A DNA stretch of 64,000 nucleotides from Siphonodentalium dalli (Eukaryota > Mollusca > Scaphopoda > Gadilida > Siphonodentaliidae), in NCBI GenBank assembly GCA_032622095.1, contig CP136062.1:153196875-153260874 (forward strand), written 5' to 3'. The notes beneath the pieces are model-generated. The model did not search any database. It saw only the letters and a list, made by a program, of their open reading frames with translations, and was not told where the DNA came from. The translations under genes and the position numbers were made by a program. Positions 34,075-45,190 of this stretch are shown here, piece after piece; position 1 is the stretch's first letter, and each line of letters starts with the position of its first letter.

Positions 34075-34340
34075 CCCATTTCGAAGTTTAATTTCATTAC
34101 CCTGGTCGTGACTGATAAGCAACACGATTAGAAAAAAATATCTATTGTCACCAATTCCCAATTAAATTCCCAACGTTGTTGCCAATAATACCAACATTAC
34201 CTTCGGCGCATACCAAGTCTCGATTGTGAATTGTATTTTAAGCGCACATCGCCTGCTTACTAGAATATTCATAGAATCACATTTGCATAAAAGACACACT
34301 TGCGTGATAATTATAACGGCACAATAAAAATAGTGTCCCA
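34075..34340. repeat. Segmental duplication, copy 3 of 3
   Basis: Shares TGGTCGTGACTGATAAGCAA and CATAAAAGACACACTTGC with copy 1. Confidence 0.85.
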
Positions 34341-34344
34341 ATAA

Positions 34345-34460
34345 TTGTAGAGTCTTTGACAATAAAAAATTAGAAAGCGTTTATTGCTATCGGGAAAACT
34401 CGCAGACAAAGACAGTGATCGGGCGAGCGGTGATTCATGGCTGGAGATGAAATTGTCTCC
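34345..34460. repeat. Segmental duplication (pair at 26460-26580)
   Basis: Same blocks as its partner, abutting copy 3 above. Confidence 0.8.
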
Positions 34461-35335
34461 CTTGGTTCATAACCGGCACTGCAATCAATGAACATCGCGC
34501 TCCGACGCTAACACTCCATCAGTCAGTCTCTTGAGTTCGCGATGGATTGTAGTGTTGTGTTGTGAGTTCGTTCTTTACGTTCTTGCTATCATTGGATCTT
34601 ATCTGGATCGAGTTTATATTCTAAATGAACATGTAACCAAGAACTGGTATGTTTATTGTTCGGTATATTTAAGTCATTAATCGAAGTCGCCTCACATTCG
34701 CCGGTCTACTTTATATCGCTCTCTCGACTTTCTAAGAGTTATTGAATTTACAGCATGGACATTCGCCAAAATTATGATTATGTGATATAGGAGCGTTAGA
34801 TAGAAGCAGTGTGTTGGTCTTGACAGCGTCACTTTGTGTTTTATTTTATCCCAGGCTAATCATAACATCGCTATGTGAGTGCACAAAGTTGTTCCACCGT
34901 AGTATAGGATTTACATTTCAGTTTTTTCTTCACAATTCTCGTTATCTTAAGAGTATTGTCCTGTCTCAGTGCCATGTGCCTGATTATTTCAGAAGTAACA
35001 TGATTCCTCGAACGTATACACTGTTTTATATTTGAAGATATTGGTACGACGAACGAACGTTTTGACAGCGGGAAACGCAGTCTTTTTTATTATCCACTTT
35101 GAAGCTCTTACGCAATTTATATAAGTTCAAATCGAGTTGAGTAACTACATTAGAATAATATAATTTTCGAAAGAGTTTTTTGAACACCAAAGTCAAAACT
35201 GGTTAACATTCGTATCACGTAGAACGTCACCCGTTGACTATGTGGTTGACACTTACCGGCACCATTATACAGTGTATATATGGTGCACTCTATATTAGTA
35301 ACCGTACCACGCTTGATGACCAGTTATAATACGGA
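34461..35335. other. Unassigned sequence
   Basis: No gene or repeat supported. The 74-residue frame at 34811-35035 is unrecognised. Confidence 0.3.
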
Positions 35336-35339
35336 TTAA

Positions 35340-35590
35340 CCCTTTCTATGCTAAATGCTCATCGACTAGTAGTTACTTTAGGAAATGTTCAGACAATATG
35401 TTCAACAAATGACCGTCGTTTGTTGAACTTATTATCTGAACACCCTCATGATAATGAATCATTCTGCTCTAGTGGTTGTTCTCTCTATCGTCTGCTTTTA
35501 TTTCCTGAACAACCCTACAAATGAATAGTAGACCATACCAGTGTATACTTTTATACCTGAATAAAAGAATCCATTTAGCATAGAAAGGGC
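35340..35590. mobile_element. TTAA-3 MITE copy 1
   Basis: CCCTTTCTATGCTAAATG and CATTTAGCATAGAAAGGG ends, with TTAA at 35336-35339 and 35591-35594 (one extra C at the right). About 250 bp, no coding frame. Confidence 0.9.
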
Positions 35591-35594
35591 TTAA

Positions 35595-36400
35595 TATCAC
35601 AACCCCGGACCCTTCTTTGCAATAAGGTCAGTGTCAAAATGGGTTGTGTTTTCTTCAAATCCATGACTAAAATTTCAAATATTAAAATAAAGCAACAGCA
35701 GTTGGAACTTTTGTGGATAATGTCATGAAATTCTACTATGAATACGCCCGTTTATAGAGATCATACTCCACCAGTTCCAAACTTGGGAACTGTTTTTATT
35801 CTGACGGGGGACATTATAACATTGAAACGACACCGCATGTAATATAATTCTTAGTTGATACCTGTGTTTTACAATAGGCGAAGGTCCCAGCTCGGGATTG
35901 CTTTGGACAATACGCACCATGCAATTTCCGCGGGTAATGAATTCAATGTTTTTTTGTGAAATTGAGTCATTAAAATCATGCAATCTCAAGCTTGGACCAC
36001 CCCCTACAGTGAATATATTATTAAGAAACATGTATTAATTAAGAGATATATTCCCTGTTCTTTCAATGTTATAAAAGTTTCCCATGTGAACAGGTCAGAA
36101 CATCAAAAAGTTCCCAGGTGTTGTATTGGTGGAATATGATATATACGGGTGTAGCCAGAGTAGATATTCATGCCATTATATAGAACTTTTTATGTTGGAA
36201 AATCAGTTCGAAATTGTTCTGAGATTTTAACTTTCTGAACAATATTTAGTCTATGATGTATGGTGTTAGATCTATTGTCGATTTTACGCACATGGGCCTT
36301 GTGACAAGGCATCCTGATGGAATATTTTCGACCTCATAGTTTCCAAACTTGAGATAACACATTTGGCAATCCGGTCACATCCATGCTCATTTGTGTAACC
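35595..36400. other. Unassigned sequence
   Basis: No supported gene. The 102-residue minus-strand frame at 35723-36031 shows no motif. Confidence 0.3.
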
Positions 36401-36401
36401 C

Positions 36402-36500
36402 ATTCTATACTGAATGGATTGTCCCAATCAGTTATAAAAGTGTACGTTGGAATGGTCTATTACTCATTTGGAGGGGTATTCTTGAAACCCTTTTCTGTCA
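36402..36500. mobile_element. TTAA-3 MITE end fragment
   Basis: CCATTCTATACTGAATGGAT and a TGGTCTATTACTCATTTGGA block match one end of TTAA-3. The other end is missing. Confidence 0.75.
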
Positions 36501-36646
36501 CAGGAAATCCAGTTAACCATTTCAGATTCAAATAATCCAATATGAACCTATTTGCACGAGGATATGTTGGAAATATAGATCTGCAAATTTTTTCTACCAT
36601 ATCATCAATATACTAACACGAAACAACATTTATTGCTCCATGCGCA

Positions 36647-36752
36647 GGGGGGGGGGGGTAGTAAAAAATTTGCAGGAAGGTATGCCGGGGTGGTGGGTGG
36701 CCCGAGGGGCAAAAAACGCGTTTTTTACACCCTCATGCAAATTTTTTACTAA
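36647..36752. mobile_element. G-tract element, copy 2
   Basis: A G-run leads into TAGTAAAAAATTTGCAGGAA, and the inverse GCAAATTTTTTACTA closes the unit. The centre GCAAAAAACGCGTTTTTTA is palindromic. Confidence 0.75.
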
Positions 36753-36967
36753 AGACCTTTTGTGCCCTTATGTGACTTTTGTAACAGTTTAAAACATATT
36801 ATAAGAATTTATAACTGCAAAAACACCATATTTATGTTACTGGGACCTCATATGGGCCTCAGTAGAGATGACATTGAGCTATATGGCATGTTGCATATGG
36901 GGCGGTGGGGTGAAAAAAAATTCATTCCCGACACCCTTCGGAAAGTAGATTCGAGAAATGAAAACTG

Positions 36968-37345
36968 AAATAAATAAACTTGTCTTGATGTAACTAAAGC
37001 CTAGATCATTGTGTGCATGGAAAAAGAGCGAGCAACTGTCTCAAACAATAATGTGACATCAATGGCTAGAATATAACTGTCATCACACTGTTATTCCAGT
37101 GCATCAAGCCAATCAGTGAAATATTTGCATGTCTATCAACTCGTATATGATCTGTTACTCTCACAACACCTAAATTATCCAAGCCTGGCATAGTGACTGT
37201 TTGTCATTTATTATAACTGAGGTTGCTCCAGTAGACTAACAAAAGTGTTACGGCATAATGCTAGATAATGGGCTGGTTGACAGACTAATCGGGAAATGGT
37301 TAGAAATTACGGAATTGTGTGTATCCTGTACAATGACCTAAGTTT
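36968..37345. repeat. Direct duplication, copy 1 (pairs 37362-37555 and 37912-38000)
   Basis: AACTTGTCTTGATGTAACTA, GAGCGAGCAACTGTCTCAAA and GTGCATCAAGCCAATCAGTG recur in the next unit. The terminal GTTGCTCCAGTAGACTAA recurs at about 37916. Confidence 0.88.
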
Positions 37346-37361
37346 TCATATATATAAGTAA

Positions 37362-38000
37362 ACTTGTCCTGATGTAACTAATGCCTAGATTATTGTGTGC
37401 ATGTAAAAATAGCGAGCAACTGTCTCAAACATTAATGTAGTCCGACTACCAATATATCTGTCATCAGTGCATCAAGCCAATCAGTGAATTATTTGCATGT
37501 CTTTCAACTCTGATGATCTCTCACAAGACCGAATGTATCCAAGTCTGGTATATATATAAACGATCTGTCCGGATTTTTCTCTCAGACCCCTGGACCGAGT
37601 TCAACCAAATTTGGAGTGGTGACTCGGGGGTACCCTGGCGGATGTTCTAATGGTGTTAGTTTTTCAAAAAATTTAATTAAAAAAATAAAATAAAATTGGT
37701 TTTGTTAAATTGAGCAAGGAATTCAATTTTTTTTTTTAAATATATTAAAATAATATATATATATCAAAATGTTTCAATGACCAAATGTGCTTGAAGACTC
37801 TGTCCAAGATCAAAATGTTTACGAAGTCCCACAAAGGGGGCGACATGTATCTCCGATGCTGAATATAGGCTCCGAAAGGTAGCCTGTTTCAGCTAGTCTA
37901 GTATAATAGAAGTAAGTTGCTCCAGTAGACTAATAATAGGAAATAGTTAGAAATTATGATTTTTTTTGTATTCTGCACAATGACCTAGGTTTACAGATGA
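37362..38000. repeat. Direct duplication, copy 2, interrupted
   Basis: The copy is interrupted at about 37556-37905 by the inverted AAAATCCGGACAGA/GGGTACCCTGGCGG repeat and an AT-rich block, then resumes at GTTGCTCCAGTAGACTAA. Confidence 0.85.
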
Positions 38001-38149
38001 TCAGCAATTTATAAAACTTTTTTTATTCAATTAAAACAGCTTCTGAAACAGGTTAAACTGTTATTTGAACTAATTGAGATCATTCCCAGTCATATGAGTG
38101 ATATAAGTAGAGTTTTATGTGATTTTAGGCCAATTTTAGTGAAATTTGG

Positions 38150-38235
38150 GGGGTGGGGTAGTGGGTCCACGAAAATGCCAGATGCAAAAAAACGGCATAC
38201 CTTCCTGCAATTTTTTTACTACCCCCCCCCCCCCT
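38150..38235. mobile_element. G-tract element, copy 3
   Basis: GGGGTGGGGTAGT at left; CGGCATACCTTCCTGCAA and a C-run at right, the inverse of copies 1 and 2. Confidence 0.7.
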
Positions 38236-38290
38236 GCCATGCGAAAGAAAAATCGGGACCCGATATTTATCAACCTATTTAATATCCTAA

Positions 38291-38709
38291 GGGTACGTTC
38301 ATACACTGGCAAGTTTGCACGGTATGGTTTGCAGGCATTTTGTCGTAGAAAATGATATGGTACCAGAATATGAACGGCAACAAGTATATAAAGTGCATCT
38401 GTACCACAGCTAACTACGGGCGAAGTACAATCTCGGTAGTTCCACCTGTAGCGATGCTACCGGAATTTTCCTGTAAATAGCATGCAATTATCTCGCAAGA
38501 ATAATTCATACATACATGTATTTGAAGGCAAATTGCAGTAGCACCGTTACAAGTGGAACTATACATAAATTTTACTTCTCATGTCTTTCGCTTTGGTAAA
38601 GATGCATGTTATGTGCATGCTTCCGTTCATATTCTGGTACCATGTGGTTTTCTATGACGAAATGCCGGCAAAATATACGGTGCAAACTTGCCAGCGTATG
38701 AACGTACCC
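38291..38709. mobile_element. PIF/Harbinger-like MITE with TAA target duplication
   Basis: Inverted ends GGGTACGTTCATACACTGGC and GCCAGCGTATGAACGTACCC extend, imperfectly, for about 80 bp. They are flanked by TAA at 38288-38290 and 38710-38712. The 3-bp TWA duplication and GGG start fit the Harbinger/Tourist type. No coding frame. Confidence 0.9.
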
Positions 38710-38712
38710 TAA

Positions 38713-39270
38713 GGGAGACAAGCTGATTTTAGTTTAATTATTTATATTTATGGTCCTACTCTGATAGCCATGCAGAACGTGACAGAGGTGAGCGATTAGT
38801 TTGTTTAATTTCAAGCATAAGCATCAAGATATGTTGCTGTCATATATATTGATATAAATAAGTACTCGTAGTTATGTCCTTTGGGCACACATTAATTCAC
38901 CCCATGTCACAGGTTACATATTTAAAACGCATGAGGTTCACAACAACTTTTATAGAAAATTACTACGCGAGTTCGGAAAAACATTGAAACATTAGCTTTG
39001 AAGTTTATTCCATGTTAAAATAATGATTCGAGCACGTTCTCTGTGATACTCTCACAAATAAAGTCATACATTTATTTATGTTATGAAGCCTCACATTCCG
39101 CACTGTAATTTTATAAATTTTTTAAATGAACTTTGCTCCTGACGTCTGACATCATGTTATATATAGCATTAGAGGTCGAGCGTAGAAATGCATTCGCGTC
39201 TATCTGATGACAAAATCACTTTCCGCTTTGTCAAAATGCCAACCATATATCACTCGCCCAAGCCTGGATA
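38713..39270. other. Unassigned sequence
   Basis: No gene or clear repeat seen. Confidence 0.3.
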
Positions 39271-39690
39271 TAGTGTGTCTGATATTTGCAGAATGATGAC
39301 CACCCCCCCCCCCAGAGGGTGAATTTAGTGATGCTGTACACTGCACAGCGGGAAAGTATCACCAAATTCACCTTATGTGGACCTCATTCTCCTTAGGCCT
39401 CATCTATAGTCTCAAATTAACATTGTTTTTAGTTACTACCTTTTCCCTTCTGTTCAGTTTCTATATCCCCCAATTCGCAGAAGATAAACTGTATAACCGT
39501 AGTGACTAATGGGTGAATATCACAACTTCAACTTCAATCTTATCCTAGGTCTCCCATGTAAGTTGAGGCCTATGCAGAATGGGGTTCACATAAGGTGAAT
39601 TTGGTGACGCTAGCCCGCCGTGCGGGATATCGTCCCTAAATTCACCCTATGGGGACCTCATAATGCAATTATGCAAATGCCAGACTTGCA
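39271..39690. mobile_element. Bi-hairpin MITE, second family, long copy
   Basis: Ends TTTGCAGAATGA and, inverted, GGCATTTGCATAAT. Two hairpins lie at about 39311-39395 and 39575-39660, each pairing GAATTTAGTGATGCT-type with AGTATCACCAAATTC-type arms, and mirror each other. A C-run sits at 39301-39312. Confidence 0.8.
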
Positions 39691-39741
39691 CTCGTCCACG
39701 CTATATCAGGGTGGCTATCCTCTCTATATCGTCGCTGTTAA

Positions 39742-39992
39742 CCCTTTCTATACTAAATGCATTCTCCCACTCAGTTATAAACTTCTACATTATAATGGTC
39801 TATTATTTATTTGGAGGGAAGCTAAGGATATATAAGCAGACGATAGCCATATGAAAATATAATACAAATGCAGAAGAATTCATATTCATTGGTGGGAATT
39901 GTTATATTAAATAAGTTCAAAAGACGAACAAGCTTATATCTGAACAGTTGCCAAGGGAACAACTCGTCAATGAGTATTTAGAATAGAAAGGG
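39742..39992. mobile_element. TTAA-3 MITE copy 2
   Basis: CCCTTTCTATACTAAATGC left end, GAATAGAAAGGG right end, and TTAA at 39738-39741 and 39993-39996. Interior is inverted relative to copy 1. Confidence 0.9.
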
Positions 39993-39996
39993 TTAA

Positions 39997-40571
39997 AGCA
40001 CCAGGATATATAAGATTCTTGTTAATTCAGGAAATGGTCGTGCAATACGATTATTTACAGCATCGAAATTATATGATGATGGTAGTAATTTAATCATGTG
40101 TATATAACAGTCCGTAAGTGATAAGTTTGACACCCCAGGCTCTATGGTTGGATATTTTCCAACTGATGGCCATCACAGTCCAACACTTTGATTTAAACAC
40201 TATTTATTTGCCCCAATTAAGATAACATTTATGATGAACAACATTTTGATGATGAAAAGATGAAAATAGAATAGAAAAGGTGGAAGAGGAACAAGCATCA
40301 AGCAAATATCAGCTTTTGTTGAGCTATCTCCTCAGGCAAGTAGAAAGATTGTAGAAATAAAGAAAGCGCGAATGACAATTAGCCGAGTTCGAGAAATAAC
40401 AGGTTTAAGAATTGATGGTACATGTATAGTATGTAATTATACCGACGAGTTTACAATATGTGTTGAAAAGATAAGCTTAGGAAGGTAATAAGAAGAGGGG
40501 GTATATTCATGAGGAAAACAAGAGAGGGAGAGAGAGAGATAGACAGTCGCGGTCGCAAAATGTCATTCGTC
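39997..40571. other. Unassigned, with a GA tract
   Basis: A GAGAGAG tract at about 40523-40542 is the only feature. Confidence 0.35.
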
Positions 40572-40872
40572 TTATTCTCAGCACCATCGTCATCATTATC
40601 ATCATCATAAACATCGTCACCATCATCATCAACGCCGGCATCGTCATCATCATCATCATCAACGCTGTCATCGTCATGTATCAATATCATCGTCATAGTC
40701 ATCGCCACAATAATCAATGATGTTATCATAAACATCATAATCATCCTCATCGTCGTCATAGTCATCAGCATAGCCTCGTCGCTATCGTCGTCCCGTTGCC
40801 ATCATCATTATCGCAGTTACATGTCATTGTCATCATTGTCGTCATTATCATCACCATCGTCGTCGTCACATC
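40572..40872. repeat. CATCAT/CGTC trinucleotide-rich tract
   Basis: Imperfect (TCA/TCG)n over 300 bp. The Asp-rich minus-strand frame here is a low-complexity artefact. Confidence 0.92.
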
Positions 40873-41140
40873 CCTGAGAGAATTTGCATTTTTCAAACGT
40901 GAGAGTCGCGTCGCTTTGGTGACAGAACCACCTCGCGATTAAACAAATGTTTTTAATTTTCATTTAACAACATACCAACCAATATATAAATTTAATGCAC
41001 TGTCAGATAGGTTGAAGAGTTGAAGGATAAAGTATGCATTTTTTTAGTGAAACTTAATTCCGTTCTCACTGCAAGTACAAGTGCACTTGTTAGCACTGAT
41101 TGTTAAAAGTAAATTAATATCGGTGGGAGTTTCAGGTGGA
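40873..41140. other. Unassigned, ending in a module edge
   Basis: TAGCACTGATTGTTAAAAGT at about 41092-41111 is the start of the module repeated at 42804, 43688 and 45065. Confidence 0.5.
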
Positions 41141-42440
41141 TAGTGCATTTACAACAATACTAACATCAGGGATATATATGTGTCTACAATATAGTAGAAA
41201 CGATCCTGGGAGCTCAGTGTATAGTGCGCACTCTGTGTAGGGAGCCAGTGTATAGGGCCCACTATGTGTAGGGAGCCAGTGTATTGGGCCCACTCTGTAG
41301 GGAGCCAGTGTTGAAAGGGTTAAAAGTAAATTGATATCGACGTAATATGATACTTTGGTAGAGACGCGTCCTTTATTCTGCATTATAGTGCATTTACAAC
41401 AATACTAACATCGGGCATATAGATGTGTCTATAATATAGTAGAAACGATCCTGGGAGCTCCGTGTATAGGGCGCACTCTGTGTAGGGAGCCAATGTATAG
41501 GGCACACTCTGTGTATGGAGCCAGTGTATAGGGCGCACTCTGTGTAGGGAGCCAGTGTATAGGGCCCACTCTGTAGGGAGCCAGTGTTGAAAGGGTTAAA
41601 AGTAAATTGATATCGACGTAATATGATACTTTGGTAGAGACGCGTCCTTTATTCTGCATTATAGTGCATTTACAACAATACTAACATCGGGCATATAGAT
41701 GTGTCTATAATATAGTAGAAACGATCCTGGGAGCTCCGTGTATAGGGCCCACTATGTGTAGGGAGCCAGTCTATAGGGTCCACTATGTGTAGGGAGCTAG
41801 TGTATAGGGCCCATGCACTATGTGTAGGGAGCCGGTGTATAGGGCCCACTCTGTGTAGGGAGCTAGTGTATAGGGCCCATGCACTATGTGTAGGGAGCCG
41901 GTGTATAGGGCCCACGCTGTGTAGGGAGCTAGTGTATAGGGTCCATGCACTATGTGTAGGGAGCCGGTGTATAGGGCCCACGCTGTGTAGGGAGCTAGTG
42001 TATAGGGTCCATGCACTATGTGTAGGGAGCCGGTGTATAGGGCCCACTCCGTGTAGGGAGCTAGTGTATAGGGTCCATGCACTATGTGTAGGGAGCCGGT
42101 GTATAGGGCCCACTCTGTGTAGGGAGCTAGTGTATAGGGGCCACTATGTGTAGGGAGCCAGTGTATAGGGCCCATCTGTGTATGGAGCCAGTGTATAGGG
42201 CACACTCTGTGTAGGGAGCCAGTGTATAGGGCCACTATGTGTATAAGGGAGCCAGTGTATATAGGGCCCACTCTGTGTATGGAGCCAGTGTATAGGGCAC
42301 ACTCTGTGTAGGGAGCCAGTGGATAGGGCGCACTCTGTGTAGGGAGCCAGTGTTGAAAGGGTTAAAAGTAAATTGATATCGACGTAATATGATACTTTTG
42401 TAGAGATAACGAACACACAGTCATGTAATATTTTGCATTA
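41141..42440. repeat. Higher-order array: three units with an internal 31-35-bp minisatellite
   Basis: Large units start at 41141, 41386 and 41662 with TAGTGCATTTACAACAATAC, and close with GTTGAAAGGGTTAAAAGTAA and GACGCGTCCTTTATTC. Inside each, the unit TGTGTAGGGAGCCAGTGTAT expands from about three copies to more than twenty in the third. In 41790-42110 two variants alternate (GAGCCGG and GAGCTAG), giving a dimeric repeat of about 66 bp. The long frames on both strands are repeat artefacts. Confidence 0.93.
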
Positions 42441-43105
42441 AAGTCAGCCCAGCCTGATTATTTTGAAAATGTTATTCTAATAACCAAAACATGGTATAAA
42501 TGCGGACCATTAATAGACGATACTATATATGTGTGCGGGTAAACAGCACGGCGATTCAAATACATTAATTAATATTTAAAGTTATATTATAGGTGCCACA
42601 CCTTTATAGTTATAAGTTGGAAAAGCTAGTTAAAAACCCGCATGTAATATGACATATAATCAATACTTCTATACCAGATGATGTCATTTTGTTATGGAAT
42701 AAAATAATCTGAATAGTTGAAGAGAATACTAATTTTTGAAACGACAGTGCAACCATGTACAGTTAAACTCAATTCCTTTCTAACTACAAGTACAGGTGCA
42801 CTGGTTAGCACTGATTGTTAAAAGTAAATTGATATCGACGATGCAATAAGATACAATGATGGAGATAACGAACGCGCGTCCTTTATTCTGCATTAAAGTC
42901 AGGGTTGTCTAATTACAAATCGTATACCCGGCGATATTAGTACGCGGGAAAACAGCACGACGATTCAAATAGATAAACTAATTATCCCAGACCTCTATAG
43001 TGAAACATGTAAGTTGAAAAAGATAGTTAAAACCCCACATGTAATATGCCTTATATCACCAATACCTGTATACCAGATGATGTCATTTTGTTATTGAAAA
43101 AATAG
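42441..43105. repeat. Module repeats 1 and 2 (about 400 bp)
   Basis: Blocks TTGATATCGACG, GAGATAACGAAC, GCATTAAAGTCAG, CGATTCAAATA and CAGATGATGTCATTTTGTTA recur in order in two units here and partly at 43688-43899 and 44845-45190. Confidence 0.85.
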
Positions 43106-43271
43106 TCTGAATCATTGGAAGAGTGAAACTGAATTCCTTTCCCACTACACTGATATGTTTATTCTCTCATCGAACATATATGGTACAGAGACAGAACAGA
43201 TTACAATAACAATACCTATCCCCTGCCATGCACGTGCGGATAACAATTTATGTTAAATGGTAAAGCATATT

Positions 43272-43612
43272 TGTGACCCGCCATATCAAATCCAGTCGTA
43301 AGTCGGGATTTTTTTTTACCCTGTGCCAATGCATTCTCTTATATATGCGAGTCGACCATAGGTCGCCTCGCATATATAAGAGAATGCATTGGCCTAACAA
43401 TTTTTTATGATGTTTTTTAAATAAATGTTTCTTACAATTTTTAGGACATAAAATAAAAAACATTCATTACCCTGCAGGGAGACCCACACATATATAGAAG
43501 CATATAGGAGAGTGTCGTCTGGGGCTCTGTATGGGTAAAATTATAAAATTGTTAAAGAATACAAGAACAAATTATTAAAATTGTAAAACATTATTAGGCC
43601 AATGCATAAAAT
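43272..43612. mobile_element. PAL-2 MITE copy 2, right-truncated
   Basis: Starts TGTGACCCGCCATATCAAAT. The first hairpin is complete (about 43325-43393) and the spacer has CATAAAATAAAAAACAT. It ends abruptly in the first bases of the second hairpin (GGCCAATGCAT, about 43612). Confidence 0.88.
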
Positions 43613-43687
43613 GTACGTTAATTTAGACCATTCGTTGATTGTGCTCCATAAAGTTTGCATGTATGTGTTATCAGGACGTGACACTGG

Positions 43688-43899
43688 TTAGCACTGATTG
43701 TTAAAAGTAAAGCCATATAGACGTTGTATAATAACATACTTATATAGAGATAACGAACACGTGTCCTTTATTCTACATTAAAGTCAACATTGTATGAATG
43801 TTTGATAGTTTTATTCCAATTACCAAAACATGGTACTGCGGAACATTAATAGATGATACTATTGTATACGTGCGGGAAACGACGATTCAAATACATTAA
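43688..43899. repeat. Module repeat 3, interrupted by PAL-1
   Basis: Matches modules 1 and 2 up to GATTCAAATACATTAA, where PAL-1 copy 3 is inserted at the TTAA. Confidence 0.85.
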
Positions 43900-44290
43900 C
43901 CCTTTACCCAACAAACCGGCCAAAACCGGCCAAATAAAGCTTCAACAGCCTAAATTATCTTCGGACTGTCTCAATAGAACCATACAAATATGGATATCAT
44001 TGGAACCGGTTCCTTGATCACATTGTGATGGTTACAGTTATGCCCTGTGCCAATGCATTCTCTTATAAATGCGAGTCGACCATAGGTCGCCTCGCATATA
44101 TAAGAGAATGCATTGGCCTAAAAAAAATCTTTTTTAACACTTTTTACCATTTTTTATTACATTCTTTAACAATTTTATAATTTTTAATGTGTTAAGCCAA
44201 TGCATTCTCTTATATATGTGAGGCGACCTATGGTCGACTCGCATATATAAGAGAATGCATTGGCACAGGGCCCTTCTGTTGGGTAAAGGG
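43900..44290 (+). mobile_element. PAL-1 MITE copy 3, TTAA-flanked
   Basis: CCCTTTACCCAACAAACCGG left end, CTGTTGGGTAAAGGG right end, TTAA at 43896-43899 and 44291-44294. Both hairpins are present (44049-44117 and 44195-44263), each with one or two changes. Confidence 0.92.
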
Positions 44291-44310
44291 TTAACGAACA
44301 TGAACATTTA

Positions 44311-44838
44311 AAGATACGGGCGGTGTTGGCGGTGGGTATGTTGTTAAAATGTTCACCTCCTTCAAAAACTGCCATAAACAGAAAGAATAGTAAAATATAG
44401 ACAGACTTTGATCTTATATACCAATCAGAAATATGGCATAAACAGTATGTTATTGTCAAGTGTTTTCCCTTGTTATGTAAACAAAAGCAAAAAACGTTAC
44501 ATAACCTGGCTTTTGTTTAGATCCGGATATGGTAAACATAAAGAGCGTTATTTGTTACTATGTTCCTGATATGGAAATAATAAAGAACGTTTATATCATT
44601 TGTGTGTGATTAACCAATAGAATTGCGCTGTGTTATGTAAACAGAAGCAAAACTTCTGTAACACGAGCATGTACTTGTTTACGTACACCATCGTACGTCT
44701 TGGCGACAATATACTATTTACACGCTGATTGTGTTTGGCATATGAACAAAACTATATATTTTTTAATATTCCTTCTGTTCATGGCGATTTGAACAAATAT
44801 GAATATTTCTGCAACGAACACCGCCTGTGCCTTTAAAA
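44311..44838. repeat. Segmental duplication (pair at 32262-32788)
   Basis: Co-linear with its partner, same orientation. Confidence 0.92.
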
Positions 44839-44844
44839 ATGAGT

Positions 44845-45190
44845 TCACTGTTCCAGACCTCTAATTTCAATTTGGGTATTCTAGTTTTAAAAAATGTCGA
44901 ACACCTACATGCAATATGACATATAATCAATACATTTGACCAGGTAATGTCATTTTGTTATTGAAAAACAAAGTTATAATAGCTGAAATCAAGAATACGA
45001 TTTTTTCAAACGTGAGTGTAACCAGAGTGAAACTAAATGCATTTCCCACTACAGGTGCACTGGTTAGCACTGATTGTTAAAAGTAAATTGATATCGACGT
45101 TGCAATAAGATACTTTGATGGAGATAACGAACACACGTCCTTTATTCTGCATTAAAGTCAGACTCGCCTGATTGCGAATCGTATACCCGG
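44845..45190. repeat. Module repeat 4
   Basis: GCACTGGTTAGCACTGATTG, TTGATATCGACGTTGC and GTCCTTTATTCTGCATTAAA match the earlier modules. Confidence 0.85.

Noticed and set aside
40451-40771. Asp-rich, Met-rich protein
   Set aside because: Low-complexity CATCAT/CGTC tract.
41670-42271. Long repetitive proteins on both strands (122-162 residues)
   Set aside because: Produced by the minisatellite in several frames at once; no start context or domain.
43248-43463. Conserved small protein (MFFILCPKNCKK type) also at 62384 and 63236
   Set aside because: All three are the same stretch of the PAL-2 MITE. Conservation reflects recent copying, not coding selection.
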